Shown here in pieces: positions 33,234 to 41,692 of a DNA stretch of 64,000 nucleotides. Origin of the DNA: Verrucomicrobiia bacterium. GTDB lineage: Bacteria > Verrucomicrobiota > Verrucomicrobiia > Limisphaerales > JADLHS01. Positions within the stretch are counted from its first letter, which is position 1. The number at the start of each line of letters is the position of its first letter. The notes beneath the pieces were generated by a model. It did no database searches and had not been told where the DNA came from. It saw nothing but the letters and a program-made list of their open reading frames with translations. The position numbers and the translations under genes were made by a program. The stretch spans positions 98,556-162,555 of the forward strand of contig JAHCLO010000013.1 in assembly GCA_026125285.1 (NCBI GenBank). Reading direction: 5' to 3'.

Positions 33234-33998
33234 TCAGAGACATCCCGCCGCGTGAGCTTCAATCAATTCGAGGTCCGGCTTGAACTTTCTCGGCGGGCGA
33301 ATGGGCAATCCCTCATAGTTGAGCAGCCATTCCAGCCCCTCTCGGTTCGACCGCGATTTCAACTCTGGGTGGAACTGGACTTTCAAGTCCTGGTCGAAAA
33401 ACATCAACCGACGATCAAATGCGCGGTCGTGGAGCGCGTTCAGGCAAAGGCCGTTTCGCGGGTTCATTCTCTGTTTCGGGTCGTCGGCCCACGGGACGAT
33501 GTGGCTGGCGACCAGCAGTTCAGGGACAGCAAGGCCGGTGATGCAGCATTTGTAGTCGTAGGCGGAGAGCACGGCGGTGCGGAAGAAGTGCTGGTTCACG
33601 CGCACGCGGACCATGCGCTCGCGTTCGAGTCCTTCCTTCGGCAACTCGCGTTCGTCAATCTCCGCGATTTCTTCAAGCTTGCGCCCGCTGAACTTGGCGA
33701 GCAGCCGTTCGCTTTCAAATGCCAGCGATTCGGGGTCGTCCTCGAAATCGCGCCAGACTTCGATTTCGCCTTTCGCACCGTGCGCCATGCCTTTGATGCC
33801 GCGAGCCTTCAGTTCCGGGTCGAGCCGTGAGAAATTGTTCAACTTCAGCGCGACCGAACCGGTCGAGCGTCCGAGCAGTTTGGCGAGTCCGATGATTTCA
33901 GGCGCACGACTGTGTTGCCGGCCAAACGGGATTTTGCAATAGAGATTGAATGCGAGGATGTGTTCGTCGCGCGTCCAGTCTTTGCGTATTGCGGTCAT
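33234..33998 (-). CDS. HNH endonuclease (restriction-type, HNH_2)
   Basis: 254 aa. N-terminal WTRDEHILAFNLYCKIPFGR and LAKLLGRSTGSVALKLNNFS resemble the DNA-recognition part of HNH restriction enzymes; C-terminal HNH core CCITGLAVPELLVASHIVPW then RMNPRNGLCLNALHDRAFDR gives H...N...H catalytic residues. Often found as solitary, possibly modification-dependent nucleases in defence islands. Convergent with herA and probably transcribed on its own. Confidence 0.88.
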   Translation of the reverse strand: MTAIRKDWTRDEHILAFNLYCKIPFGRQHSRAPEIIGLAKLLGRSTGSVALKLNNFSRLDPELKARGIKGMAHGAKGEIEVWRDFEDDPESLAFESERLLAKFSGRKLEEIAEIDERELPKEGLERERMVRVRVNQHFFRTAVLSAYDYKCCITGLAVPELLVASHIVPWADDPKQRMNPRNGLCLNALHDRAFDRRLMFFDQDLKVQFHPELKSRSNREGLEWLLNYEGLPIRPPRKFKPDLELIEAHAAGCL

Positions 33999-34008
33999 CC
34001 GCTCAATC

Positions 34009-34057
34009 TTTCAGCCGGTTGATTTTGATTTCCTTTTCCAGCGGTTTGAATTCCGGG
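34009..34057 (-). pseudogene. 3' fragment of a vapC-like PIN gene
   Basis: On the minus strand the stretch reads PEFKPLEKEIKINRLKD and stop, matching the end of the intact VapC (PEFKPLEKEIKIHWLK). The DNA agrees at 46 of 49 positions with 35031-35079, in the same orientation. Nothing upstream of it looks like the rest of a PIN domain. Confidence 0.8.
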
Positions 34058-34111
34058 GCGCTGCACGAGACCATGCGCACCTCACCAAGAAGTGTGTTTG
34101 CATCCCCACAA

Positions 34112-34196
34112 CCCTCATCCGGCCTTCGGCCACTTTCTCCCGCTCCCGCGAGCGAAGGACAGCGGCCCTCTCCCCATCGGATGTGGAAAGGGAGAC
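34112..34196. repeat. CCCTC-type intergenic repeat cluster
   Basis: Contains CGGCC-TT-CGGCC and CCGCTC-CCGCGAGCG hairpin pieces followed by CCCTCTCCCC and a GGGAGA end. Part of the same repeat theme as 27449-27519, 34924-34970 and 36751-36777. Confidence 0.5.
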
Positions 34197-34220
34197 TTTT
34201 GGTATCGGTCGTCATGGCAT

Positions 34221-34379
34221 TCACGGTTTCTCGGCCACGACTTTTCCGTCGCGCCAGATGTAGATGGGTGTGCCGTGCAGGCGCGCGGTTTTGCGCGCCA
34301 CGCGCGCCGAACGGCGCAGAGCGCGGCCGGCCGGTGTAAGCGGTTGGGTTCGTCGTTTCGATCGTTTGGCTTGTTTCAT
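34221..34379 (-). CDS. Small basic protein coupled to the zeta-type toxin
   Basis: 52 aa: MKQAKRSKRRTQPLTPAGRA, then LRRSARVARKTARLHGTPIY, ending IWRDGKVVAEKP. Very basic N-terminal two thirds and a short beta-like end. Its ATG overlaps the stop of the zeta-type kinase gene (ATGA), so the two are translationally coupled. Candidate antitoxin or DNA-binding partner; function not known. Confidence 0.65.
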   Translation of the reverse strand: MKQAKRSKRRTQPLTPAGRALRRSARVARKTARLHGTPIYIWRDGKVVAEKP

Positions 34380-34906
34380 GGTCCGATCTCCAGCAGTCGC
34401 GGTGTCCGCTGCGAATTGTCATAAACCTCCCAGTGGTCGGCAAGCGGGCGATAATGGCGCTGAAAGTTCAGCCACCCGCGCTCAAAACGCCGCAGCACGT
34501 CGGCACGGGGCACGTTGTGCCCACCCTGCCGGACACGCGCGGCAATGCGACGAAGCGCAAGTTGCGGCGACGGCAGCCGAAGGTAAATGATCTCGATGCG
34601 GCAGCCGGAAGCCTTCCAGCGTTTGAGCCGACGCAGATAGACGAGGCCGCTCAACGTGGTCTCGAAAGCAAAATCCCGGCGGGCCTGGGCCAGGCGGTCC
34701 AACCCGGCAAGGAAAAGACGGCCTCCGGCCAGCGCGGCCAGTTCGGGGCGGAGGGGCGAGAGTCCGCTGGCGATCAGGTCGGCATTGACAAAATGGATGA
34801 TGCCAGCGTCCCTGGGCAGAAATTCGCGGGCGAACGTCGTCTTGCCCGCGCCATTCGGCCCGGCAATGATGATGCAGCGCGGCGCTTTGGATGAATGTCC
34901 GATCAT
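34376..34906 (-). CDS. Zeta-toxin-like P-loop kinase
   Basis: 176 aa. Walker A GPNGAGKT at residues 16-23, then HFVNADLIASGLSP and FAFETTLSGLVYLRRLKRWK, and IIYLRLPSPQLALRRIAARV with QGGHNVPRADVLRRFERGW (basic lid with R-x-G-G-H-x-V-P). This is the short zeta-like/AAA kinase pattern; true zeta toxins phosphorylate UDP-N-acetylglucosamine, which is only an analogy here. Coupled to the 52-aa gene and flanked by direct copies of the vapC 3' end. Confidence 0.82.
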   Translation of the reverse strand: MIGHSSKAPRCIIIAGPNGAGKTTFAREFLPRDAGIIHFVNADLIASGLSPLRPELAALAGGRLFLAGLDRLAQARRDFAFETTLSGLVYLRRLKRWKASGCRIEIIYLRLPSPQLALRRIAARVRQGGHNVPRADVLRRFERGWLNFQRHYRPLADHWEVYDNSQRTPRLLEIGP

Positions 34907-34923
34907 TGCTGTAAAGTTGACAT

Positions 34924-34970
34924 TACCTCACCCCGGCCCTCTCCCCTTGCGAAGCGGAGAAGGAGAATCG
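34924..34970. repeat. CCCTCTCC-type repeat, upstream of the zeta gene
   Basis: CTCACCCCGGCCCTCTCCCC then GCGAAGCGGAGAAGGAGA: imperfect inverted repeat, same theme as the copies at 27449 and 36751. Confidence 0.45.
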
Positions 34971-35027
34971 TTCGTCGCGTTGCGGTAATCATTGTGTCTG
35001 TATCCGCGTTCATCCGTGGTGAAGAAA

Positions 35028-35432
35028 TCATTTCAGCCAGTGGATTTTGATTTCCTTCTCCAGCGGTTTGAATTCCGGGTCGCCGGTGACGAGTTCGGCT
35101 TTCTTTTCCTTTGCCAGCGCGGCGGCGAAGGCATCGGCGAGGCTCATCTTGTGCGCGGCCCTGTAAATGGCGGCCTGATCCGCCAGCGCGCGGGTGACGG
35201 AGTGGAATTCAACCGGCAGCGTCTCCAGAATGCGAGCGGCTTCCTCCCAGACGTGAGCGCCGTCCTTCTTCCGGATCATGTAGTTGACCTCGGCATAGTT
35301 GACCTCGGTCATGTGCAAAGGGCGGTCGGCAGTGGCCGCCTTGTGGAGCAGATCCTTGACGCGCTCGCTTCCGGGCTCCTGCCGGAAGTAGGCAAGCAGC
35401 GCGTGGCTATCGAGAACCCGTGCTGCGGGCAT
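35028..35432 (-). CDS. vapC: VapC-family PIN-domain toxin
   Basis: 134 aa from the ATG at 35432. PIN ribonuclease acidic residues seen: D in RVLDSHALLAYF, E in TEVNYAEVNYMI, D in LADAFAAALAKEK and D in LVTGDPEF. Start overlaps the AbrB-type antitoxin gene by 26 bp. The last 49 bp are duplicated at 34009-34057. Confidence 0.87.
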   Translation of the reverse strand: MPAARVLDSHALLAYFRQEPGSERVKDLLHKAATADRPLHMTEVNYAEVNYMIRKKDGAHVWEEAARILETLPVEFHSVTRALADQAAIYRAAHKMSLADAFAAALAKEKKAELVTGDPEFKPLEKEIKIHWLK

Positions 35433-35706
35433 ACTTGGCCTCCTCCAGTTCGATCTCCTCGCGCTTGTGTTCGGCCCATTCCACGGCAAAGGACCTGTCG
35501 CCCGGCTTGCGCTCGCGTTTGAGGAGGCCGTGGCCCTTCTCGATGGCCCAGCGGGTGACCGGCTTGAGGAGAATCCCGTCGGGCGTGGCCTGAACCACCG
35601 CCTTGGTGCCGTCCTCGATGTGAAATTGTCTTCGCAACCAGGCGGGAATCACCACCTGGCCTTTCGTGGTGAACCAGACCGCGTCTGTTTTCATTGTCGC
35701 ACTCAT
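35407..35706 (-). CDS. vapB: SpoVT/AbrB-type antitoxin (VapB-like)
   Basis: 99 aa. N-terminal swapped-hairpin AbrB fold: TTKGQVVIPAWLRRQFHIED followed by GTKAVVQATPDGILLKPVTR. The C-terminal tail (GDRSFAVEWAEHKREEIELE) is acidic and should wrap the PIN toxin. Translational overlap with vapC. Likely autoregulates the pair. Confidence 0.85.
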   Translation of the reverse strand: MSATMKTDAVWFTTKGQVVIPAWLRRQFHIEDGTKAVVQATPDGILLKPVTRWAIEKGHGLLKRERKPGDRSFAVEWAEHKREEIELEEAKYARSTGSR

Positions 35707-36011
35707 GAGTCAAAGGATGAACCAACCAGCACAGTCCGTCAATACAGGAAATGTAGGATGTACTGGAGCATGTCATACATGCTTGGTGTTGTCTGAGACT
35801 GGCTGATTTCCGCGGTGCCGACCCGCAGACTTTTAAGGAAGGATTGAACGCGAGACGTGCGGACTCGCTCTTCATCGAACTAGTCCCGGGCGTGATCTTG
35901 TCGTAGCGGCGGTTGCTGGCCAGTGGGTTTTGCCCCGGGTAGGTTGAGGCGGGCGAGGCGCAGCTTGCCCCAGCCCCCCACTCCCTCGCCCCTGAACCTC
36001 CATCCAGACGT

Positions 36012-36085
36012 GGTAGGGATGCGTTCCATCGCGTCCCCATCTCAGCGGCCCATAGTTTGGGACACGGGTGGAGCGCGTCCCTACC
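36012..36085. repeat. Palindromic repeat GGTAGGGA...TCCCTACC
   Basis: Arms 36012-36028 (GGTAGGGATGCGTTCCA) and 36069-36085 (TGGAGCGCGTCCCTACC) pair at 15 of 17 positions. Confidence 0.7.
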
Positions 36086-36150
36086 AGCTTCCGAGGTTCA
36101 AAGTGCAAAATTCCAGTTGGGCGAATTCCCTCCCCAAACCTGTTCCGTAC

Positions 36151-36249
36151 GGCGGACAATCCGGTCCGCCGGTGTGGGCGACTGTCCAGTCGCCCGGCAG
36201 GCACTCCGGACTGGAAAGTCCGGAGCACTGGCAGGCTGAAAAGCCTGCC
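36151..36249. repeat. Cluster of four consecutive perfect hairpins
   Basis: GGCGGAC/GTCCGCC (36151-36170), GGGCGACT/AGTCGCCC (36176-36195), CTCCGGACT/AGTCCGGAG (36204-36225) and GGCAGGCT/AGCCTGCC (36230-36249), with 4-6 nt loops and short spacers. Each stem has a different sequence, so this is not a simple tandem repeat. Confidence 0.85.
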
Positions 36250-36321
36250 CTACGCGGATGCGCCCGGCGGGGAAAGGTAACCAAATAAGGGCTTGTCATG
36301 GCGGTGTCCCTTGGCCATGTT

Positions 36322-36343
36322 CATTTCGCTGTTTGGCGAAATG
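36322..36343. promoter_or_regulatory. Candidate ArsR operator
   Basis: Perfect inverted repeat CATTTCGC (36322-36329) and GCGAAATG (36336-36343) with a 6-nt spacer, ending 7 bp before the arsR start. Position and symmetry fit an autoregulatory site. Confidence 0.55.
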
Positions 36344-36350
36344 TAGAATA

Positions 36351-36716
36351 ATGCGCGAGTTTATGGCCATCACGAAGGCGTTGTCCGACCCGAACCGGGT
36401 GCGGGTGTTGCTGGCGTTGCGGCACGGGGAATTGTGCGTCTGTCAGATCACGGAAATGTTCGGTTTGGCGACGTCCACGATTTCCAAGCATCTCTCGATT
36501 CTTAGTCAGGCGGGATTGATCTTGTCGCGCAAGGACGGTCGCTGGATGTACTACAAGCTGCCGGGCAAGAGCGCCCCGGTGGCGGTGCGCGAGGCGATTG
36601 ATTGGGTGGAACAATCGCTCGCGGACGATCCGCAGGCCGTGGCTGATGCCAAACTGCTCAAGCGGATTCTCAAACAGGACCCGACGGAATTATGCAAACG
36701 ACAATGCGGCAGATGA
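36351..36716 (+). CDS. arsR: ArsR-family arsenite-responsive repressor
   Basis: 121 aa from the ATG at 36351. Winged HTH: ITKALSDPNRVRVLLALRHG, ELCVCQITEMFGLATSTISK, HLSILSQAGLILSRKDGRWM and YYKL. The CVC pair in the recognition helix region is the classic As(III) site of ArsR; a C-terminal CKRQC may add ligands. Starts the ars operon, right after the palindrome at 36322-36343. Confidence 0.9.
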   Translation: MREFMAITKALSDPNRVRVLLALRHGELCVCQITEMFGLATSTISKHLSILSQAGLILSRKDGRWMYYKLPGKSAPVAVREAIDWVEQSLADDPQAVADAKLLKRILKQDPTELCKRQCGR

Positions 36717-36750
36717 AACCGGCCGCAGCCCGTGTTCTCGCATCCTGTTT

Positions 36751-36777
36751 CCCTCTCCCCGTCCGACGGGGAGAGGG
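36751..36777. repeat. 27-bp perfect palindrome CCCTCTCCCCGTC-C-GACGGGGAGAGGG
   Basis: Thirteen-bp perfect arms around a single base, lying in the arsR-arsC gap. Member of the CCCTCTCC repeat theme; it could attenuate or process the operon mRNA. Confidence 0.75.
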
Positions 36778-36824
36778 AGAATCTCGTTCGACGCTTGTGA
36801 TTCGTTGTCGAGCAGGAAAGTGAG

Positions 36825-37276
36825 ATGCGCGAGATGAAACCTACCGTTCTTATTCTCTGCACGGGCAACTCGTGTCGCAGTCATCTGGCGGAGGGCATTC
36901 TGCGGGGAGCGGCGGGCGATTTGCTGGACGTGCAGAGCGCCGGCTCGAAGCCGGCGGGCTACGTGCATCCGCTGGCCATTGAGGTGATGAAGGAGATCGG
37001 CATTGATATTTCGGCGCATCGCTCGAAGCACCTGGATGAGTTTCGGCAGCGGCCGGTGGAGACGGTCATCACGGTTTGCGGCAACGCGGACCAAGCCTGC
37101 CCGATGTTTCCCGGTCAGGTGAACCGGCATCACTGGGGTTTTGACGATCCGGCCCATGCCCCCGGCACGGACGAGGAAAAGCTCGCCGTGTTCCGCCGGG
37201 TGCGGGATGAAATCCGCCGGGTGTTCGAGGCGTATGCGGCTGGCCGTCGGGATCAGGCCAAAATCAACACAAGTTC

Positions 37277-37280
<4 letters not shown>
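36825..37280 (+). CDS. arsC: Arsenate reductase, low-molecular-weight phosphatase type
   Basis: 151 aa. CX5R loop CTGNSCR at residues 12-18 with the extra Cys typical of arsenate reductases, and the later Cys pair in [14 protein letters not shown] that relays the disulfide; [16 protein letters not shown] is the usual general-acid segment. Reduces arsenate to arsenite, most likely thioredoxin-coupled. The stop overlaps the next start (GTGA). Confidence 0.93.
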
Positions 37281-38347
<1,067 letters not shown>

Positions 38348-38442
38348 CAGTAAGCGGCCCTATGGACGAGCCGCGCCTTGCGATTATGAGTGCGATACAA
38401 ATGTTGCGGTGCGGGTGGACTCAATGTCTCACCCAAGTTGAA

Positions 38443-39561
38443 ATGTTCCCCCGCTTCATGCGGTGGCGCGGCAGAGGCACGCCGACGCTACGGTTGTGTT
38501 GCTGGTCCATGGCGCTCGGATTTTGGGGAGGGACCGCGGCGGCTCAGACGCCGACCGTGGTGGCCGGCAGCACGGTTGGACCCAGGATTCAATTTGCCAC
38601 CCTCGTGCATGACTTCGGGAGAATGAAGAACGGCGAAACGGTGAAGTACAGTTATATCTTCACCAACGTCGGCGACCGGTTGCTGGAAGTTTCCAATGTC
38701 CATGCCTCCTGCGGTTGCACCACGTCTGGCGAGTATTCCCGGCAGGTGGAGCCGGGCACGACCGGCACCATCCCCATCCAATTCAGCAGCGGGAGTTTCC
38801 ACGGCGACGTCACGAAGATGATCACCGTGACGTGCAACGACGCCACTCAACCCAACGTAATCCTGCAACTGAAGGCCCACATCTGGAAGCCCATTGAGGT
38901 GACGCCGCCGCTCGCCACCCTGCAGGTCACCGCGGAATCGCCCGCGAACTCGACGACGCTACGCATCATCAACAACGAGGAGACTCCGCTCACGTTGTCC
39001 GCTCCCGAAAGCAGCAATCCGGCCTTTGCCGCGGAACTGAAGACCGCCCTGCCGGGCAAGGAGTTTGAATTGACGGTGCGAACCGTGCCGCCCCTGCCGA
39101 ACGGCATGGTGCAGGGACAAATCTCCTTGAAAACATCTTCTACTGAGGTGCCCGTTCTCAGTCTCACGGCGTGGGCCAACGTGCAACCGGCGATCATGGT
39201 GACGCCCGCCCAGATCATCCTCCCCGCGGCGCCCACAACCACCCTCAGACCGTACACCATCCTGGTCCGCAACAATGCCACGAACGCGCTGGTGTTGCGG
39301 GATGCGGTGGTAAACGCCCACGGAGTGGACGTGCAGTTGAAGGAACACCAGCCGGGCCGCTACTTCTCCCTGACGGTGACTTTCCCGGCGGGCTTCGAGA
39401 TTGCCCCGGGTGAAAACGTCGAGTTGAGCCTTAAATCAAATCATCCGCAATTCCCGGTCATCAAGGTGCCGGTGCAACAAACGCCGCGTCCAACCTCGAC
39501 CGTCGGTTCCGGTCAATTCTTCGTTCCATTGACGCCGCCGGCGCTCCCGCAACCGCGATGA
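38443..39561 (+). CDS. Exported DUF1573 protein
   Basis: About 372 aa from the ATG at 38443, chosen because a signal peptide follows (LRLCCWSMALGFWGGTAAAQ). An in-frame ATG at 38344 overlaps the acr3 stop (ATGA) and would give a longer N-terminus. DUF1573 core: HDFGRMKNGETVKYSYIFTN then SNVHASCGCTTSGEYSRQVE and VEPGTTGTIPIQF. The region after about residue 150 looks like further Ig-like sandwiches. Role unknown; overlaps the rhodanese gene by 4 bp (ATGA). Confidence 0.85.
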   Translation: MFPRFMRWRGRGTPTLRLCCWSMALGFWGGTAAAQTPTVVAGSTVGPRIQFATLVHDFGRMKNGETVKYSYIFTNVGDRLLEVSNVHASCGCTTSGEYSRQVEPGTTGTIPIQFSSGSFHGDVTKMITVTCNDATQPNVILQLKAHIWKPIEVTPPLATLQVTAESPANSTTLRIINNEETPLTLSAPESSNPAFAAELKTALPGKEFELTVRTVPPLPNGMVQGQISLKTSSTEVPVLSLTAWANVQPAIMVTPAQIILPAAPTTTLRPYTILVRNNATNALVLRDAVVNAHGVDVQLKEHQPGRYFSLTVTFPAGFEIAPGENVELSLKSNHPQFPVIKVPVQQTPRPTSTVGSGQFFVPLTPPALPQPR

Positions 39562-40262
39562 AGCAGTTAGGTGCGGTTCAACCCAACCCCACGAACGCTG
39601 TGGGTGCGCCGGGCAAGTCCCGCACCCGCGGAATCCAGGTTAAACGACTTCTGTGGGAGGGCCTGCTCGTGGCGGGCCTTGGCGGTGCGTTCGGGTTTGC
39701 GGCGAACGAGCTTTCACCGCGCGGGCTAAAGCTGACCACCGACTACTTTCCCGGCGCAATCCAAAGCTCCTCGCCCGCCGTCCCCGTCACGCCCGTGAAT
39801 CCCAGCCTCGGCCATGCCAATACCGCACTGACCGCCGCTGAAGTAATGCTCGCGGCTCGACTGCAAGCCAAGGGTCTGCAACTGGCCACCAGCGATCAAG
39901 CGGCGCAACTCTTTCGCGATCCCCGCTACGAGCAGGAGTTGGTTGTGTTCATTGATGCCCGCAACGAATGGCACTATCAGCAAGGGCACATTCCCGGCGC
40001 CCACCAATTTGATCATTATCGCGCGGCGGACTACCTCGCCTCGGTCCTGCCGGTTTGCCAGACGGCCGAACAAGTCGTGGTGTATTGCACGGGCGGCGAC
40101 TGCGAAGACAGTGAGTTCGCCGCCATCTTCTTGCACCAGGCCGGCATACCCGTGGAAAAAATTCTGGTGTATGCCGGCGGTATGGCAGAATGGTCCGCAA
40201 AAGGCCTGCCGGTGGAATTAGGCGTCCGCCACAGTGGCAATTTGCGCCCCGCGAACCCATGA
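39558..40262 (+). CDS. Membrane-anchored rhodanese-domain protein
   Basis: 234 aa. Possible N-terminal membrane anchor (LLWEGLLVAGLGGAFGFAAN), linker rich in Pro/Ser, then rhodanese fold: VVFIDARNEWHYQQGHIPGA and the active loop VVYCTGGDCEDSEFAAIFLH with a candidate catalytic Cys, and GMAEWSAKGLPVE. Transfers sulfur or acts as a thiol redox module; the loop C-T-G-G-D-C has two cysteines. Overlaps its neighbours by ATGA on both sides. Confidence 0.85.
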   Translation: MKQLGAVQPNPTNAVGAPGKSRTRGIQVKRLLWEGLLVAGLGGAFGFAANELSPRGLKLTTDYFPGAIQSSSPAVPVTPVNPSLGHANTALTAAEVMLAARLQAKGLQLATSDQAAQLFRDPRYEQELVVFIDARNEWHYQQGHIPGAHQFDHYRAADYLASVLPVCQTAEQVVVYCTGGDCEDSEFAAIFLHQAGIPVEKILVYAGGMAEWSAKGLPVELGVRHSGNLRPANP

Positions 40263-40759
40263 TTTCCGAACCTCGCCCCTGGCCCACCAAAGCCTTCGAC
40301 TTGGCCGCCGTGCTGGTGCGCTGGTTGTTGGGATTTATATTTCTTTACATGGGCCTGAGCAAAGCCTTGCAGCCGGTCGAGTTCTTAAAGCTAGTGCGGG
40401 AGTACAACGTGGTGCAAAACCCACTGTTGTTGAATTCGATCGCAGCAAGCCTGCCTTGGTTCGAGGTCTTCTGCGGGCTCTTACTCGTGGCCGGCGTAGC
40501 GGTTCGCGGGTCAGCCTCAATGCTATTGCTGATGCTGGTTCCTTTCACGATCGTCGTGCTGCAGCGGGCACTGGCACTGCAAACGGAATTGCGTATCCCG
40601 TTCTGCGCGGTGAAATTCGACTGTGGCTGCGGTGCCGGCGAAGTGCTGATTTGCCGAAAACTGATTGAGAACGGGATGCTGATGCTGATGTCGGCCTGGC
40701 TCTTAACGGGCCGGGGGCAGCAGTTTTGCGTGCGCTACAACTTGCTGAAGCCGCTGTAG
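40259..40759 (+). CDS. MauE/DoxX-like redox-associated membrane protein
   Basis: 166 aa, start at 40259 overlapping the rhodanese stop. Four hydrophobic segments (VLVRWLLGFIFLYMGLSKAL, LPWFEVFCGLLLVAGVAV, SMLLLMLVPFTIVVLQRAL, GMLMLMSAWLLT) and the KFDCGCGAGEVLICRKLIEN cysteine segment typical of MauE-like proteins. Likely handles electrons or disulfides at the membrane for the preceding rhodanese/DUF1573 proteins. Last gene of the ars-linked run. Confidence 0.8.
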   Translation: MISEPRPWPTKAFDLAAVLVRWLLGFIFLYMGLSKALQPVEFLKLVREYNVVQNPLLLNSIAASLPWFEVFCGLLLVAGVAVRGSASMLLLMLVPFTIVVLQRALALQTELRIPFCAVKFDCGCGAGEVLICRKLIENGMLMLMSAWLLTGRGQQFCVRYNLLKPL

Positions 40760-40942
40760 GGCCGAACCACCCTCCCGACACCGCGAAGCCTCTGTTCTCA
40801 CCCGTTTGTTAACAGCAATTCCCATTGGACCACGGGGCAGGCAAAACTCCTGGCCCCTGCCCGAAGCGATGCCACTGCTCGTTACCTGATTCCTGCTGGA
40901 GGAATTACGTCACATCATTTTGGGGGTAACGTGTTACGAGCG

Positions 40943-41302
40943 TCAGAACGCCGGTGTAATTTGCAGCCTTTGCCCCGGCGCCGCCACAAGGTCTTCGCCG
41001 TGGGCCCAGACACTGTCGTTGAGCAGGAGTTTGAACTTCACCTTGTCCTGAACCTTGCCCGACCATTGCCAGGTCTGCCCGTCCACGCACTTAAGAGGGA
41101 TGCCGCGCTCCCAACTCAGACCACCGCCTTGGCCGCGGAGGAACAAGTTATTGCCAAATCCCACGTCAATCTTGGCTTCGATGGTGATCTCCGGATTGAG
41201 GGACCGGGTCGGCTGAATCGGCTTCAGTTCGACGCCAGGGGTCGTTGAAGTCTTGGTCGCTAAGGTCTTTATCGTTCGTTTGGTTGCTTTCACTGGTTTC
41301 AT
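40943..41302 (-). CDS. Small beta-rich protein, possibly carbohydrate-binding (CBM20/48-like)
   Basis: 119 aa from the ATG at 41302. After a Lys/Thr-rich N-terminus (MKPVKATKRTIKT), the rest reads ITIEAKIDVGFGNNLFLRGQ, GGGLSWERGIPLKCVDGQTW and KFKLLLNDSVWAHGEDLVAA. The G-L-S-W-x-x-G-x-x-L and K-F-x-L-x-x-N-D-x-x-W features are like starch-binding or isoamylase-N sandwiches. Similar short proteins occur in Verrucomicrobia; no function known. Confidence 0.6.
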   Translation of the reverse strand: MKPVKATKRTIKTLATKTSTTPGVELKPIQPTRSLNPEITIEAKIDVGFGNNLFLRGQGGGLSWERGIPLKCVDGQTWQWSGKVQDKVKFKLLLNDSVWAHGEDLVAAPGQRLQITPAF

Positions 41303-41692
41303 GTTTTCGATTGCGGTTTCGATTTGTTCACTTTGACAGAATTGCATCACATTCGCTCAAACATTTTCGCACAAAGCAATGCGCCTTGCGATTAAGCAAG
41401 CAGTGTTCCATGACGGCTGAGTGTCATACTCGCAACGAAATGGAAACAAGGCAAAAGGGCACAAGAGCGACAAAGCTCGTGTCGGAGGCGGATCAAAAGT
41501 GGACGCTTTTTATTGTTGCATTTGAAGTCCGGACGCATCATAAGAGCAACGTTAGTTATGGTCACCGATAAAACCAATCGGTATGGGGTCTTCAGACGGA
41601 AGGCATGCACAGCCTTTTTGGCATTCCTTTTGTGCCGAAGGGAATTGGCTTCTGGCCCAGAGCCTGCTTAACGGTCTTCAACCACACCTCCA
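41303..41692. other. Divergent intergenic region, AT-richer, no gene seen
   Basis: Should contain promoters for the minus-strand gene at 41302 and the pseudopilin at 41693, but no box pair is convincing enough to mark. Confidence 0.4.

Larger units (their letters stand above)
35707..36350. other. Repeat-rich gap upstream of the arsenic operon
   Basis: No gene. Holds a 32-bp exact copy of the chrA 3' end (35906-35937, identical to 27160-27191), a 17-bp-arm palindrome (36012-36028 with 36069-36085, 15 of 17 paired), a run of four perfect hairpins (36151-36249) and the palindrome at 36322-36343. Confidence 0.7.

Noticed and set aside
35309..36040. 243-codon minus-strand frame over vapB and the repeat gap
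   Set aside because: Overlaps vapBC in another frame and runs through repeats; no protein-like region of its own.
36151..36249. Hairpin cluster considered as a CRISPR array
   Set aside because: The four stems differ in sequence, spacers are only a few bases and no cas gene is near.
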